47,072 nt of DNA, from assembly GCA_900542035.1 (NCBI GenBank), contig UQMJ01000022.1, positions 1-47,072 on the forward strand. The letters run 5' to 3'. The translations under genes and the position numbers were made by a program. The notes beneath the pieces were generated by a model. It was not told the DNA's origin. It ran no database searches and worked only from the letters and a program-made list of their open reading frames with translations. This document shows, piece by piece, positions 32,701-42,071 of this stretch. Each line of letters opens with the position of its first letter. Position 1 is the first letter of the stretch. This DNA is from an uncultured Clostridium sp. GTDB taxonomy: Bacteria > Bacillota > Clostridia > Lachnospirales > Lachnospiraceae.

Positions 32701-33426
32701 ATGCCAGATACAGGAAAAATAGAAAATATGGCAATTCCGGCTCATGTAGCCATTATTTTAGACGGAAATGGCCGATGGGCCAAGAAAAGAGGACTTCCCA
32801 GAGCCATGGGCCACAAAGAGGGATGCAAGACTGTGGAGCGTACCGTAGAACTGGCTGCCAGAATGGGGATCCAGTATTTAACTGTATATGGGTTTTCCAC
32901 GGAAAACTGGAAGAGATCCAGCGAAGAAGTAGGAGCTCTGATGCAGTTGTTCCGCTACTATATGGTCCGCCTTTTAAAAATTGCAGGGGAACACAACGTT
33001 CGGGTAAAAATGATTGGGGAGAGAAGCCGATTTGACCAGGACATCATTGACGGAATCAATCGCCTGGAAGAAGAAACCAAAGACAATACAGGGCTTACCT
33101 TTGTCATTGCAGTGAATTACGGGGGAAGAGATGAAATTACCAGAGCGGCAAAGAAACTGGCAGAAGACTGCATCTCGGGAACGGTAACTCCAGATGAAAT
33201 TAACGAAAAGATGGTAGCGTCTTATTTGGATACTGCCGGAATTCCGGATCCGGACCTGCTGATTCGTACCAGCGGAGAGATCCGTCTCTCAAATTATCTG
33301 CTGTGGCAGTGCGCCTATACCGAAATCTATGTAACAGATTGTTTGTGGCCGGACTTTAACAAAGAGGAATTAGAAAAAGCCATTGCTGCGTACAATAAAA
33401 GGGAACGGCGGTTTGGCGGCCGCTAA
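32701..33426 (+). CDS. uppS: Undecaprenyl diphosphate synthase
   Basis: This cis-prenyltransferase makes the C55 lipid carrier for peptidoglycan. The 241-aa product has the catalytic-aspartate motif ILDGNGRWAKKRG, then TVYGFSTENWKR, AVNYGGRDEI and RTSGEIRLSNYLLWQ, all family signatures. GGAGGA lies upstream. It precedes cdsA in the usual envelope-lipid order. Confidence 0.97.
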   Translation: MPDTGKIENMAIPAHVAIILDGNGRWAKKRGLPRAMGHKEGCKTVERTVELAARMGIQYLTVYGFSTENWKRSSEEVGALMQLFRYYMVRLLKIAGEHNVRVKMIGERSRFDQDIIDGINRLEEETKDNTGLTFVIAVNYGGRDEITRAAKKLAEDCISGTVTPDEINEKMVASYLDTAGIPDPDLLIRTSGEIRLSNYLLWQCAYTEIYVTDCLWPDFNKEELEKAIAAYNKRERRFGGR

Positions 33427-33447
33427 GGGGACGGAAAGGAGTTTTAT

Positions 33448-34257
33448 ATGTTTGGAACACGTCTAATCAGCGGAATTGTTCTGGTAATTCTTTCACTTAT
33501 TTTTGTAGTGTCCGGCGGAAGTCTGCTGCTTGGAGTTACAGAAGTAATTTCTCTTATCGGGCTGTTTGAGCTGTATCGGGCTTTAAAAATCCAGAAAAGT
33601 CCTATGGCGGCTGCCGGATACCTGGCAGCCCTGGCCTATTTTGGCCTGCTCTGGATCTCAGATACCGAGTATTTGATGATGGTATTTATCGGCTTTTTGA
33701 TGACTTGTATGACCATCTATGTAGTGACTTTTCCAAAATACAAAACGGAAGAGGTAACAGGAGCAGTATTTGGACTTCTGTACGTCCCTGTTATGCTGTC
33801 TTATCTGTATCTGACCAGACAGATGCCGGATGGGAGTTACGTAGTCTGGCTGATTTTTATCAGTTCCTGGGGATGTGATACCTGTGCTTACTGCGTGGGA
33901 ATGCTCTTTGGAAAGCACCGCCTGGCGCCGGTACTCAGTCCGAAAAAGTCCATCGAGGGGGCGATAGGAGGCGTAGCAGGAGTGGCGCTTCTGGGATTCC
34001 TGTATTCCAGCATTTTTAAGGACAATATGCTGAATCTGGTCAATCCACAGGCGGCCTGCGCCATTGCCTGCGCCATTGCGGCGGTCATTTCCCAGATTGG
34101 AGATTTGGCGGCGTCTGCTATTAAGCGCAATCACGATATCAAAGATTATGGACATTTGATCCCTGGACACGGCGGAATTTTAGATCGGTTTGACAGTATG
34201 ATTTTTACGGCTCCGGCAATATTTTTTGCAGTATCCCTGCTGGATAAGGTACTTTAG
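33448..34257 (+). CDS. cdsA: Phosphatidate cytidylyltransferase
   Basis: This enzyme makes CDP-diacylglycerol from CTP and phosphatidate, the branch point of phospholipid synthesis. The 269-aa membrane protein has about eight helices and the conserved C-terminal half: LSPKKSIEGAIGG, QIGDLAASAIKRNHDIKDYG and PGHGGILDRFDS, the family signature. GAAAGGAG precedes the ATG. It lies 21 bases after uppS. Confidence 0.96.
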   Translation: MFGTRLISGIVLVILSLIFVVSGGSLLLGVTEVISLIGLFELYRALKIQKSPMAAAGYLAALAYFGLLWISDTEYLMMVFIGFLMTCMTIYVVTFPKYKTEEVTGAVFGLLYVPVMLSYLYLTRQMPDGSYVVWLIFISSWGCDTCAYCVGMLFGKHRLAPVLSPKKSIEGAIGGVAGVALLGFLYSSIFKDNMLNLVNPQAACAIACAIAAVISQIGDLAASAIKRNHDIKDYGHLIPGHGGILDRFDSMIFTAPAIFFAVSLLDKVL

Positions 34258-34283
34258 GGAAATCATTCAGATTGGAGACAGTT

Positions 34284-35426
34284 ATGAAAAAAATAGCGGT
34301 TTTGGGGTCAACTGGTTCCATCGGAACCCAGACCCTGGAAGTGGTAAGAAACAACGGAGATATAAAAGTAACAGCCCTGGCGGCTGGCAGCAATATTGAA
34401 GCATTAGAAGCCCAGATACGGGAATTTAGGCCGGAGAAGGTGTGTGTATTCCAGGAAGAAAAAGCAAAGGAACTGCAGCTTCGGATTCCGGATTTAAGCG
34501 TAAAGGTTTTGTCGGGAATGGATGGCTTAATTGAGGCGGCAGCGGGGACAGATGCAGAGATTGTGGTTACGGCAGTCGTCGGCATGATTGGAATCCGTCC
34601 AACGATTGCGGCAATGGAAGCAGGAAAAGACATTGCCTTAGCCAACAAAGAAACCCTGGTAACGGCTGGCCATATTATTATGCCTCTGGCAAAGGAAAAG
34701 AACGTCCGTCTCCTTCCCGTAGACAGCGAACACGCGGCGATTTTCCAATGCTTAAATGGAGAAAAAGGCAATCAGATTCACAAGATCCTGCTGACTGCTT
34801 CTGGAGGCCCGTTTAGAGGATGGACCAGAAAGCAGATGGAAAAGGTTCAGGTAGAAGACGCCTTAAAGCACCCCAACTGGGCTATGGGCCGTAAAATTAC
34901 CATTGATTCTTCCACTATGGTCAATAAGGGATTGGAGGTAATGGAAGCAAAGTGGCTGTTTGGCGTTGATATGGATCAGGTGCAGGTGGTTGTCCAGCCC
35001 CAGAGTATCATCCATTCTATGGTAGAGTTTGAGGATGGGGCAGTTATGGCTCAGCTTGGAACTCCGGATATGAAGCTTCCGATCCAGTACGCTCTGTATT
35101 ATCCGGAGAGAAGATATCTGCCTGGAGACCGGCTGGATTTTACAAAATTGTCCCAGATTACCTTTGAGACGCCGGATCCGGAAACGTTCAAAGGACTGAA
35201 ATTGGCTTATCAGGCAGGAAATGCCGGAGGTTCTATGCCGACGATTTTTAATGCCGCCAATGAACTGGCAGTAGCCGGATTTTTAAATAGAAGGATTTCT
35301 TATCTGACGATTACAGACTTGATTGAAGGCGCTATGGAGCACCACAAAATCATTGAAAATCCGACTGTAGACGAGATTTTAAGCTGTGAACAGGAAGCTT
35401 ATGAATATATAGAAAGCAGGTGGTAA
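34284..35426 (+). CDS. dxr: 1-deoxy-D-xylulose 5-phosphate reductoisomerase
   Basis: This NADPH enzyme performs the committed step of the MEP isoprenoid pathway. The 380-aa product has the nucleotide motif LGSTGSIGTQTLEV, ALANKETLVTAGH, the metal-binding PVDSEHAAIFQCL, TIDSSTMVNKGLEVMEA and a C-terminal NAANE. The ATG at 34284 follows TTGGAGA; the upstream TTG at 34272 is inside that site. With ispG in the same operon it ties isoprenoid supply to UppS. Confidence 0.97.
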   Translation: MKKIAVLGSTGSIGTQTLEVVRNNGDIKVTALAAGSNIEALEAQIREFRPEKVCVFQEEKAKELQLRIPDLSVKVLSGMDGLIEAAAGTDAEIVVTAVVGMIGIRPTIAAMEAGKDIALANKETLVTAGHIIMPLAKEKNVRLLPVDSEHAAIFQCLNGEKGNQIHKILLTASGGPFRGWTRKQMEKVQVEDALKHPNWAMGRKITIDSSTMVNKGLEVMEAKWLFGVDMDQVQVVVQPQSIIHSMVEFEDGAVMAQLGTPDMKLPIQYALYYPERRYLPGDRLDFTKLSQITFETPDPETFKGLKLAYQAGNAGGSMPTIFNAANELAVAGFLNRRISYLTITDLIEGAMEHHKIIENPTVDEILSCEQEAYEYIESRW

Positions 35427-35427
35427 A

Positions 35428-36522
35428 TTGCTGAATATTGCAGCAGCAGTGATTACGTTCGGACTGATTATCCTGATCCATGAGTTTGGACACTTCCTAT
35501 TTGCAAAATTAAACGGAATCTATGTGGTGGAATTTTCCATTGGCATGGGTCCAAGGCTGATTAGTTTTGTAAAAGGGGAGACCAGATATTCCCTGAAAGC
35601 CCTTCCATTCGGCGGTTCCTGCATGATGCTCAGTGAATTTGACGGAGCAGATGACGCAGGAATGCTTCCGGAGGGAGTTACGAAGGAAGACGTACAGGGA
35701 AAAGGCTTTACAGATAAAAGCGTTTTTGCAAGAATTTCCGTTGTAGCGGCAGGACCTGCAGCCAATTTTCTGCTGGCGTTTCTATGCGCCCTGGCCGTGG
35801 TATCCCAGGTGGGCTATATGCCGGCAGTCATTGCAGAAGTAGAGCAGGGAAGCCCTGCCTATGAAGCCGGTCTGCAAAAAGGAGACCGGATTACTGAAAT
35901 TGCAGGAAAAAAAGTAGCAGATTATCGGGACATTTTTCTGTATCAGACCGTAAATCCTGGAAAATCCTATGAAATGGAATGGGAGCGGGAAGAAGGCGGA
36001 ACCAGAACCACATACAGCAGTCTGGTTACTCCGGTCTATTCAGAAGAAACTGGCAGTTATCTGGTGGGATGCTATTTTCCAGGATATACGCCAACGAAAA
36101 ATATTTGGGAAACCCTGCGATATGCCGTTTATAATGTAAATTATCAAATAGAAGCAACGGTAAAAAGTTTAGGAATGATGTTCCGCGGCAAGATAAAAGC
36201 AGAAGACGTATCTGGTCCGGTAAAAATTGTGTCTGTAGTCAGCGAAACCGTCAGTGAAGCCAGACAGTATGGTTTTGAAACCGTTTTGCTGAATCTGTTG
36301 AATTTAAGCATTATGTTAAGCGCCAATTTAGGCGTTATGAATCTTCTGCCGATTCCGGCGTTAGACGGCGGACGGCTGTTCTTTTTGCTGATTGAGGCAG
36401 TAAGAGGAAAGCCCGTCGATCCGGAAAAGGAAAGCATGGTTCATGCGGCAGGCATGGCAGTTTTGATGGTATTTATGGTATTTATTTTGTTCCAGGATAT
36501 TAAGAGCCTGATTTTTCCATAA
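35428..36522 (+). CDS. rseP: RseP/RasP family site-2 metalloprotease
   Basis: This intramembrane zinc protease cuts anti-sigma factors and signal-peptide remnants in relatives. The 364-aa product has HEFGH in the first helix (zinc ligands plus catalytic Glu), a single PDZ domain (about residues 125-200), and NLLPIPALDGGR with the third zinc ligand near the C terminus. It starts with TTG one base after the dxr stop, with AGGTGG upstream, so it is probably translated after dxr by reinitiation. Its target here is unknown. Confidence 0.95.
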   Translation: MLNIAAAVITFGLIILIHEFGHFLFAKLNGIYVVEFSIGMGPRLISFVKGETRYSLKALPFGGSCMMLSEFDGADDAGMLPEGVTKEDVQGKGFTDKSVFARISVVAAGPAANFLLAFLCALAVVSQVGYMPAVIAEVEQGSPAYEAGLQKGDRITEIAGKKVADYRDIFLYQTVNPGKSYEMEWEREEGGTRTTYSSLVTPVYSEETGSYLVGCYFPGYTPTKNIWETLRYAVYNVNYQIEATVKSLGMMFRGKIKAEDVSGPVKIVSVVSETVSEARQYGFETVLLNLLNLSIMLSANLGVMNLLPIPALDGGRLFFLLIEAVRGKPVDPEKESMVHAAGMAVLMVFMVFILFQDIKSLIFP

Positions 36523-36556
36523 AATACCGTAGGCCTTGAAAAACAGGAGGAAAAAG

Positions 36557-37642
36557 ATGTATCGAGACAATACGAGAAAAGTGAGAATTGGGGATAGGGA
36601 AATCGGAGGCGGCAGTCCGGTTCTGATTCAGTCCATGTGCAATACCAGGACAGCAGATGTGGAGGCAACGGTGGCGCAGATTCTTCGTCTGGAAACAGCA
36701 GGATGCGAGATTATTCGGGTGGCAGTACCGACTATAGAAGATGCCCAGGCGATTGCAGAGATTAAAAAGCGGATCCACATTCCTCTGGTTGCAGACATTC
36801 ATTTTGACTACCGGCTGGCCATTGCCGCTATGGAATACGGAGCCGATAAGATCCGGATTAATCCAGGAAACATTGGTTCAAAGGACAGGATCCAGGCCGT
36901 TGTGGATAAGGCAAAAGAGCATCACATTCCTATCCGCGTGGGCGTGAACAGCGGTTCTCTGGAAAAAGACCTAATTGAAAAATATGGCGGCGTGACAGCA
37001 GAAGGAATTGTGGAAAGCGCTCTGGACAAAGTCCATATGATTGAGGAAATGGGATATGACAATCTGGTAATCAGCATTAAGTCTTCGGACGTTTTAATGT
37101 GCGTAAAGGCCCATGAACAGATTGCCAGCCAGACTGATTATCCGCTTCATGTAGGAATTACTGAGGCAGGTACTCTGACTTCCGGCAATATTAAATCTGC
37201 TGTAGGACTGGGAATTATTTTAAACCAGGGTATCGGCGATACCATTCGGGTTTCCTTAACCGGAGATCCGGTAGAAGAAATTAAGAGCGCCAAGAGGATT
37301 TTAAAGACCCTGGGACTTAGAAAAGGCGGTATTGAGGTGGTTTCCTGTCCAACCTGCGGACGCACCAGGATTGATTTGATTGGACTTGCCAACCAGGTGG
37401 AAACTATGGTAACCGAATTTGACGATTTAGATGTAAAAGTAGCAGTAATGGGCTGTGTGGTAAACGGGCCTGGCGAGGCAAAAGAAGCGGATCTTGGCAT
37501 TGCAGGAGGCGTAAAAGAAGGCCTTCTGATTAAAAAAGGCGAGATTGTAAAGAAATTTCCGGAAGGAGAGCTTTTGGAAGCCTTGCGTGCAGAACTGCTG
37601 GCGTTAAGGGAAGGAAAAAAGAATGGCAAAACCGTTTTTTGA
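36557..37642 (+). CDS. ispG: 4-hydroxy-3-methylbut-2-enyl diphosphate synthase (IspG/GcpE)
   Basis: This iron-sulfur enzyme acts late in the MEP pathway. The 361-aa product has a TIM-barrel N-terminal part (VLIQSMCNT, HFDYRLA, RINPGNIG). The cluster-binding cysteines lie in SCPTCGRT and MGCVVNGPGEA near the C terminus. The start at 36557 follows AGGAGG. Its last 20 bases overlap polC. Confidence 0.97.
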   Translation: MYRDNTRKVRIGDREIGGGSPVLIQSMCNTRTADVEATVAQILRLETAGCEIIRVAVPTIEDAQAIAEIKKRIHIPLVADIHFDYRLAIAAMEYGADKIRINPGNIGSKDRIQAVVDKAKEHHIPIRVGVNSGSLEKDLIEKYGGVTAEGIVESALDKVHMIEEMGYDNLVISIKSSDVLMCVKAHEQIASQTDYPLHVGITEAGTLTSGNIKSAVGLGIILNQGIGDTIRVSLTGDPVEEIKSAKRILKTLGLRKGGIEVVSCPTCGRTRIDLIGLANQVETMVTEFDDLDVKVAVMGCVVNGPGEAKEADLGIAGGVKEGLLIKKGEIVKKFPEGELLEALRAELLALREGKKNGKTVF

Positions 37643-40600
37643 CGTATTTCCGCAATTAAATATTGCCCCTCAGTTAAAAGAGCTTTTAAATCTGGTACAG
37701 GTGGAAAAAGTAACCTCTTCCAGAGACAGAAGCTCTCTTCGCATTTATCTGGAAAGTCCCAGGCTGATTCATAAAAGCAATATTTATGCGCTGGAAAAAG
37801 GAATAAAGGATCAGCTCTTTCCAGGCAAAGAGCTGACAATAAAAATTATGGAAAAATACCATCTTTCCGGTCAGTATACGCCGGAAAAACTTCTGATGGT
37901 TTATAAAGACAGCTTGCTTTTAGAACTGAAGCAGTACAGTATTATTGAATATACCATATTCCGGAAAGTGGAGATTTCTTTTCCGGAACCGGATTTAATG
38001 GAAATGACCATCGAAGACAGTATGGTATCGAAAGAAAAGGCGGGGGAACTGAAACGGATTCTGGAAAAGATTTTTCTGGAACGGTGCGGCCTTCCTGTGG
38101 AAGTGCGCTATCACTATATTCCAGCAACAGAAAGCAAGGTGCGCAGGCAGTTAGAAGAGCGGTTAGAAGAAGAATGCCGTCAGATGGCCAGAGAGAGAAG
38201 AAAGGACGAAGCGCCTTTTGAGGAATCCAAGCCAGCCGCCCGACCGGCGGCTGAGTCCAGACCACAGAGAGCGGAAGCTCCAGAAAGTCCGGCGTTAAAA
38301 GAAGGCAGAGGCAAATTCGACGGGGAAAAGAAATATCTGCCAAGACGTTCCGACAATCCGGACGTTTTATTTGGCAGGGATTTTGAAGACGAGATCATTG
38401 AGATAGAAAAAATCGATGGAGAAATCGGCGAAGTAACCCTTCGCGGTAAAATTATTGCCAAAGACTCCAGAGAACTTCGCAGCGGAAAGACCATTATTAT
38501 TTTTGACATTACGGATTTTACAGACAGCATTACCGTTAAAATGTTTGCCAGGGAAGAGATGTTAGAAGATCTGAATGCGGCGGTTACAATGGGAGCTTTT
38601 ATCAAGATTAAGGGAGTAACCACCATTGACAAGTTTGACGGCGAACTGACGTTAGGATCGGTAACCGGAATCAAAAAATGCGAGGACTTTACTTCCAAAC
38701 GTATGGACAACAGTCTGGAAAAGCGGGTAGAGCTCCACTGCCATACCAAAATGAGCGATATGGATGGAGTGTCTGAAGTAAAAGATATTATTAAACGTGC
38801 GAAAAAGTGGGGGATGCCGGCCATTGCCGTAACCGATCACGGCTGCGTCCAGTCTTTCCCTGACGCAAACCATGCCTTAGACAAAGGCGACACATTTAAG
38901 GTGCTGTATGGGGTAGAGGGGTATCTGGTAGACGACTTAAAGCAGCTGGTAGAACGCCCCAGAGGCCAGAAGTTTTCCAGTAATTATGTGGTATTTGATA
39001 TTGAGACGACCGGATTTTCCCCATCCAAAGATCGGATTATCGAGATTGGAGCTGTAAAGGTAACAGACGGAAAAATTACAGAGAAGTTCAGCACCTTTGT
39101 AAATCCCCAGATTCCCATTCCCTTTGAGATTGAAAAACTGACTGGCATTACCGACTCCATGGTTCTGGATGCGGAAGACATTACCGCTGTGCTTCCCAAA
39201 TTCCTGGAGTTTTGCAGCGATGCGGTGCTGGTAGCTCACAATGCCTCCTTTGACGTAAACTTTATTACAAAAAATGCAGAACGGATGGGAATTGCCATTG
39301 AGCCTACGGTGTTAGACACGGTAACGCTGGCCAGGCAATTGCTGCCTAATCTGGGCCGTTATAAGCTGGACACGGTTGCAAAAGCCTTGGGAATTTCCCT
39401 GGCAAACCACCATCGGGCAGTAGACGATGCAGGCGCGACAGCAGAGATTTTTGCAGCGTTTGTGGAAATGCTTCGCAAGATGGGAATTGAGGATTTAAAT
39501 CAGTTAAACGACAGCAGCCAGGTATCTGCAGAGACTATCCGGAAGCTGCCTACGTATCACATTATTATTCTGGCTAAAAACGACGTCGGGCGGATTAACT
39601 TATATAAATTAGTATCCATGTCCCATCTGACTTATTTTGCCAGAAGGCCAAGGATTCCCAAAAGCCAGCTTGAGAAGTATCGGGAGGGGCTGATTATCGG
39701 TTCCGCCTGTGAAGCAGGAGAACTGTTTCAGGCGGTATTGAGAGAAGCGCCGGAGACGGATTTGGCCAAAATTGTCGATTTTTATGATTATCTGGAAGTA
39801 CAGCCTTTAGGGAATAATGCGTTCATGCTTCGGGATGAGAAAAGTACGGTAAAATCCAGAGAAGACTTAATCAACCTGAATAAAAAGATTATCCAGTTAG
39901 GCGATCGGTATGGAAAACCAGTATGCGCTACCTGTGATGTCCACTTTCTGGATCCCCAGGACGAAGTATACCGCCGGATCATTCTGGCCGGACAGGGCTT
40001 TAAGGACAGCGATGAACAGGCGCCTCTATATCTTCGGACCACAGAAGAAATGCTGAAGGAATTTGACTACTTAGAGCCAAATAAGGCAGAGGAAATCGTG
40101 ATTACCAATACCAGAAAAATCGCGGATATGTGCGAGCCGATTGCGCCGGTCCGTCCAGACAAATGTCCGCCGGTCATTCCCAATTCCGACGAAACATTAA
40201 GGAAGATTTGTTATGACAGGGCCCACGAGATCTACGGAGAAGATCTGCCTTCCATTGTAGTAGAAAGACTGGAACGGGAATTAAATTCCATTATTTCCAA
40301 TGGATTTGCGGTAATGTACATCATTGCCCAGAAACTGGTGTGGAAATCCAACGAAGACGGCTATCTGGTCGGATCCAGAGGTTCGGTCGGCTCTTCTCTG
40401 GTAGCGACTATGGCCGGCATTACAGAAGTAAACCCGTTAAGTCCTCATTATTACTGTCCTCATTGCCATTACAGCGATTTTACTTCCGATGAGGTAAAAA
40501 GATTCAGTGGAATGGCAGGCTGCGATATGCCGGATAAGGATTGTCCGGTATGCGGAAAGCCCTTAAAAAAAGAAGGATTTGACATTCCATTCGAAACGTT

Positions 40601-42059
40601 TTTGGGATTTAAAGGAGATAAGGAGCCGGATATCGACTTAAACTTATCCGGCGAGTATCAGAGTAAGGCCCACGACTATACGGAAGTTATTTTCGGAAAA
40701 GGCCAGACATTTCGGGCCGGAACCATCGGAACTCTGGCAGATAAGACAGCATACGGCTATGTAAAGAAATACTATGAGGAACGGGGAACCAGAAAGCGGA
40801 ACTGCGAGATCAACCGGATTGTCCAGGGCTGCGTCGGCGTCCGACGGACTACCGGACAGCATCCTGGCGGTATTATCGTACTGCCTCTGGGGGAGGAAAT
40901 CAACTCCTTTACTCCGGTCCAGCATCCGGCCAATGATATGACCACTATGACGGTTACGACCCATTTTGATTACCATTCCATTGACCACAACCTGCTAAAG
41001 CTGGATATTCTGGGACACGATGATCCTACCATGATCCGGATGCTTCAGGATTTGACTGGACTGGATCCGGTAAAAGACATTCCGCTGGACTCCAAAGAGG
41101 TAATGTCCCTGTTTCAGAACACATCCGCTTTAAAAATTACGCCGGAAGACATTGGTGGGTGTAAGCTAGGAGCCCTTGGTATTCCAGAGTTTGGCACAGA
41201 CTTTGCCATGCAGATGTTAATCGACGCCCAGCCTAAGTATTTTTCGGATCTGGTGCGGATTTCCGGTCTGTCCCATGGTACAGACGTATGGCTGGGCAAC
41301 GCCCAGACCTTGATTCAGGAAGGCAAGGCCACCATTCAGACGGCCATCTGTACGCGAGATGATATTATGATCTATCTCATCCAGATGGGGCTGGAAGAAG
41401 GGCTTTCCTTTACCATTATGGAAAGCGTCCGGAAAGGAAAAGGGTTAAAACCGGAGTGGGAAGAAGAGATGACAAAGCATGGAGTGCCGGACTGGTACAT
41501 CTGGTCCTGTAAAAAGATCAAGTATATGTTCCCTAAGGCCCATGCAGCCGCTTACGTTATGATGGCCTGGCGGATTGCTTACTGCAAGGTATTTTACCCG
41601 CTGGCTTATTATGCAGCTTTTTTCAGCATCCGCGCCAGTGGATTTTCCTATGAACTGATGTGTCAGGGAAGAGAAAAATTAGAGGTTCATCTGGCAGACT
41701 ACAAAAAGCGGAGTGATACCTTGTCGAAAAAGGAACAGGATACGCTGCGGGACATGAGAATTGTCCAGGAAATGTATGCCAGAGGATTTGAATTTACTCC
41801 CATTGATATTTATAAGGCAAAAGCCCGTCATTTTCAGATTGTAGATGGAAAACTGATGCCGTCTCTCAGCAGTATTGACGGTCTGGGAGAAAAAGCGGCA
41901 GAGGGAATTGTGGATGCGGCAAAGGACGGCCCTTTTTTATCCAAGGAAGATTTCCGCAACCGGTCCAAGGTCAGCAAAACCGTCTGCGATTTAATGTCAG
42001 AACTCCATATCTTAGGAGATCTGCCGGAGAACAACCAGTTGTCCCTGTTTGATTTATAA
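37623..42059 (+). CDS. polC: DNA polymerase III alpha subunit, PolC type
   Basis: This is the main replicative polymerase of low-GC Gram-positives. The 1478-aa product has an N-terminal domain, an OB fold (about 255-355) and a PHP domain (VELHCHTKMSDMDG, about 367). The embedded DEDDh proofreading exonuclease begins FDIETTGFSPSKDRIIEIG (about 457). The C-family polymerase core has PDIDLNLSGEYQ near 1003 and TTGQHPGGIIVLP after it. Length is typical. GGAAGG precedes the ATG, which lies in the ispG end. A linker rich in Pro, Ala and Glu (about 190-235) separates the N-terminal region from the OB fold. Confidence 0.98.
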   Translation: MAKPFFDVFPQLNIAPQLKELLNLVQVEKVTSSRDRSSLRIYLESPRLIHKSNIYALEKGIKDQLFPGKELTIKIMEKYHLSGQYTPEKLLMVYKDSLLLELKQYSIIEYTIFRKVEISFPEPDLMEMTIEDSMVSKEKAGELKRILEKIFLERCGLPVEVRYHYIPATESKVRRQLEERLEEECRQMARERRKDEAPFEESKPAARPAAESRPQRAEAPESPALKEGRGKFDGEKKYLPRRSDNPDVLFGRDFEDEIIEIEKIDGEIGEVTLRGKIIAKDSRELRSGKTIIIFDITDFTDSITVKMFAREEMLEDLNAAVTMGAFIKIKGVTTIDKFDGELTLGSVTGIKKCEDFTSKRMDNSLEKRVELHCHTKMSDMDGVSEVKDIIKRAKKWGMPAIAVTDHGCVQSFPDANHALDKGDTFKVLYGVEGYLVDDLKQLVERPRGQKFSSNYVVFDIETTGFSPSKDRIIEIGAVKVTDGKITEKFSTFVNPQIPIPFEIEKLTGITDSMVLDAEDITAVLPKFLEFCSDAVLVAHNASFDVNFITKNAERMGIAIEPTVLDTVTLARQLLPNLGRYKLDTVAKALGISLANHHRAVDDAGATAEIFAAFVEMLRKMGIEDLNQLNDSSQVSAETIRKLPTYHIIILAKNDVGRINLYKLVSMSHLTYFARRPRIPKSQLEKYREGLIIGSACEAGELFQAVLREAPETDLAKIVDFYDYLEVQPLGNNAFMLRDEKSTVKSREDLINLNKKIIQLGDRYGKPVCATCDVHFLDPQDEVYRRIILAGQGFKDSDEQAPLYLRTTEEMLKEFDYLEPNKAEEIVITNTRKIADMCEPIAPVRPDKCPPVIPNSDETLRKICYDRAHEIYGEDLPSIVVERLERELNSIISNGFAVMYIIAQKLVWKSNEDGYLVGSRGSVGSSLVATMAGITEVNPLSPHYYCPHCHYSDFTSDEVKRFSGMAGCDMPDKDCPVCGKPLKKEGFDIPFETFLGFKGDKEPDIDLNLSGEYQSKAHDYTEVIFGKGQTFRAGTIGTLADKTAYGYVKKYYEERGTRKRNCEINRIVQGCVGVRRTTGQHPGGIIVLPLGEEINSFTPVQHPANDMTTMTVTTHFDYHSIDHNLLKLDILGHDDPTMIRMLQDLTGLDPVKDIPLDSKEVMSLFQNTSALKITPEDIGGCKLGALGIPEFGTDFAMQMLIDAQPKYFSDLVRISGLSHGTDVWLGNAQTLIQEGKATIQTAICTRDDIMIYLIQMGLEEGLSFTIMESVRKGKGLKPEWEEEMTKHGVPDWYIWSCKKIKYMFPKAHAAAYVMMAWRIAYCKVFYPLAYYAAFFSIRASGFSYELMCQGREKLEVHLADYKKRSDTLSKKEQDTLRDMRIVQEMYARGFEFTPIDIYKAKARHFQIVDGKLMPSLSSIDGLGEKAAEGIVDAAKDGPFLSKEDFRNRSKVSKTVCDLMSELHILGDLPENNQLSLFDL

Positions 42060-42071
42060 GGAGAAACTACG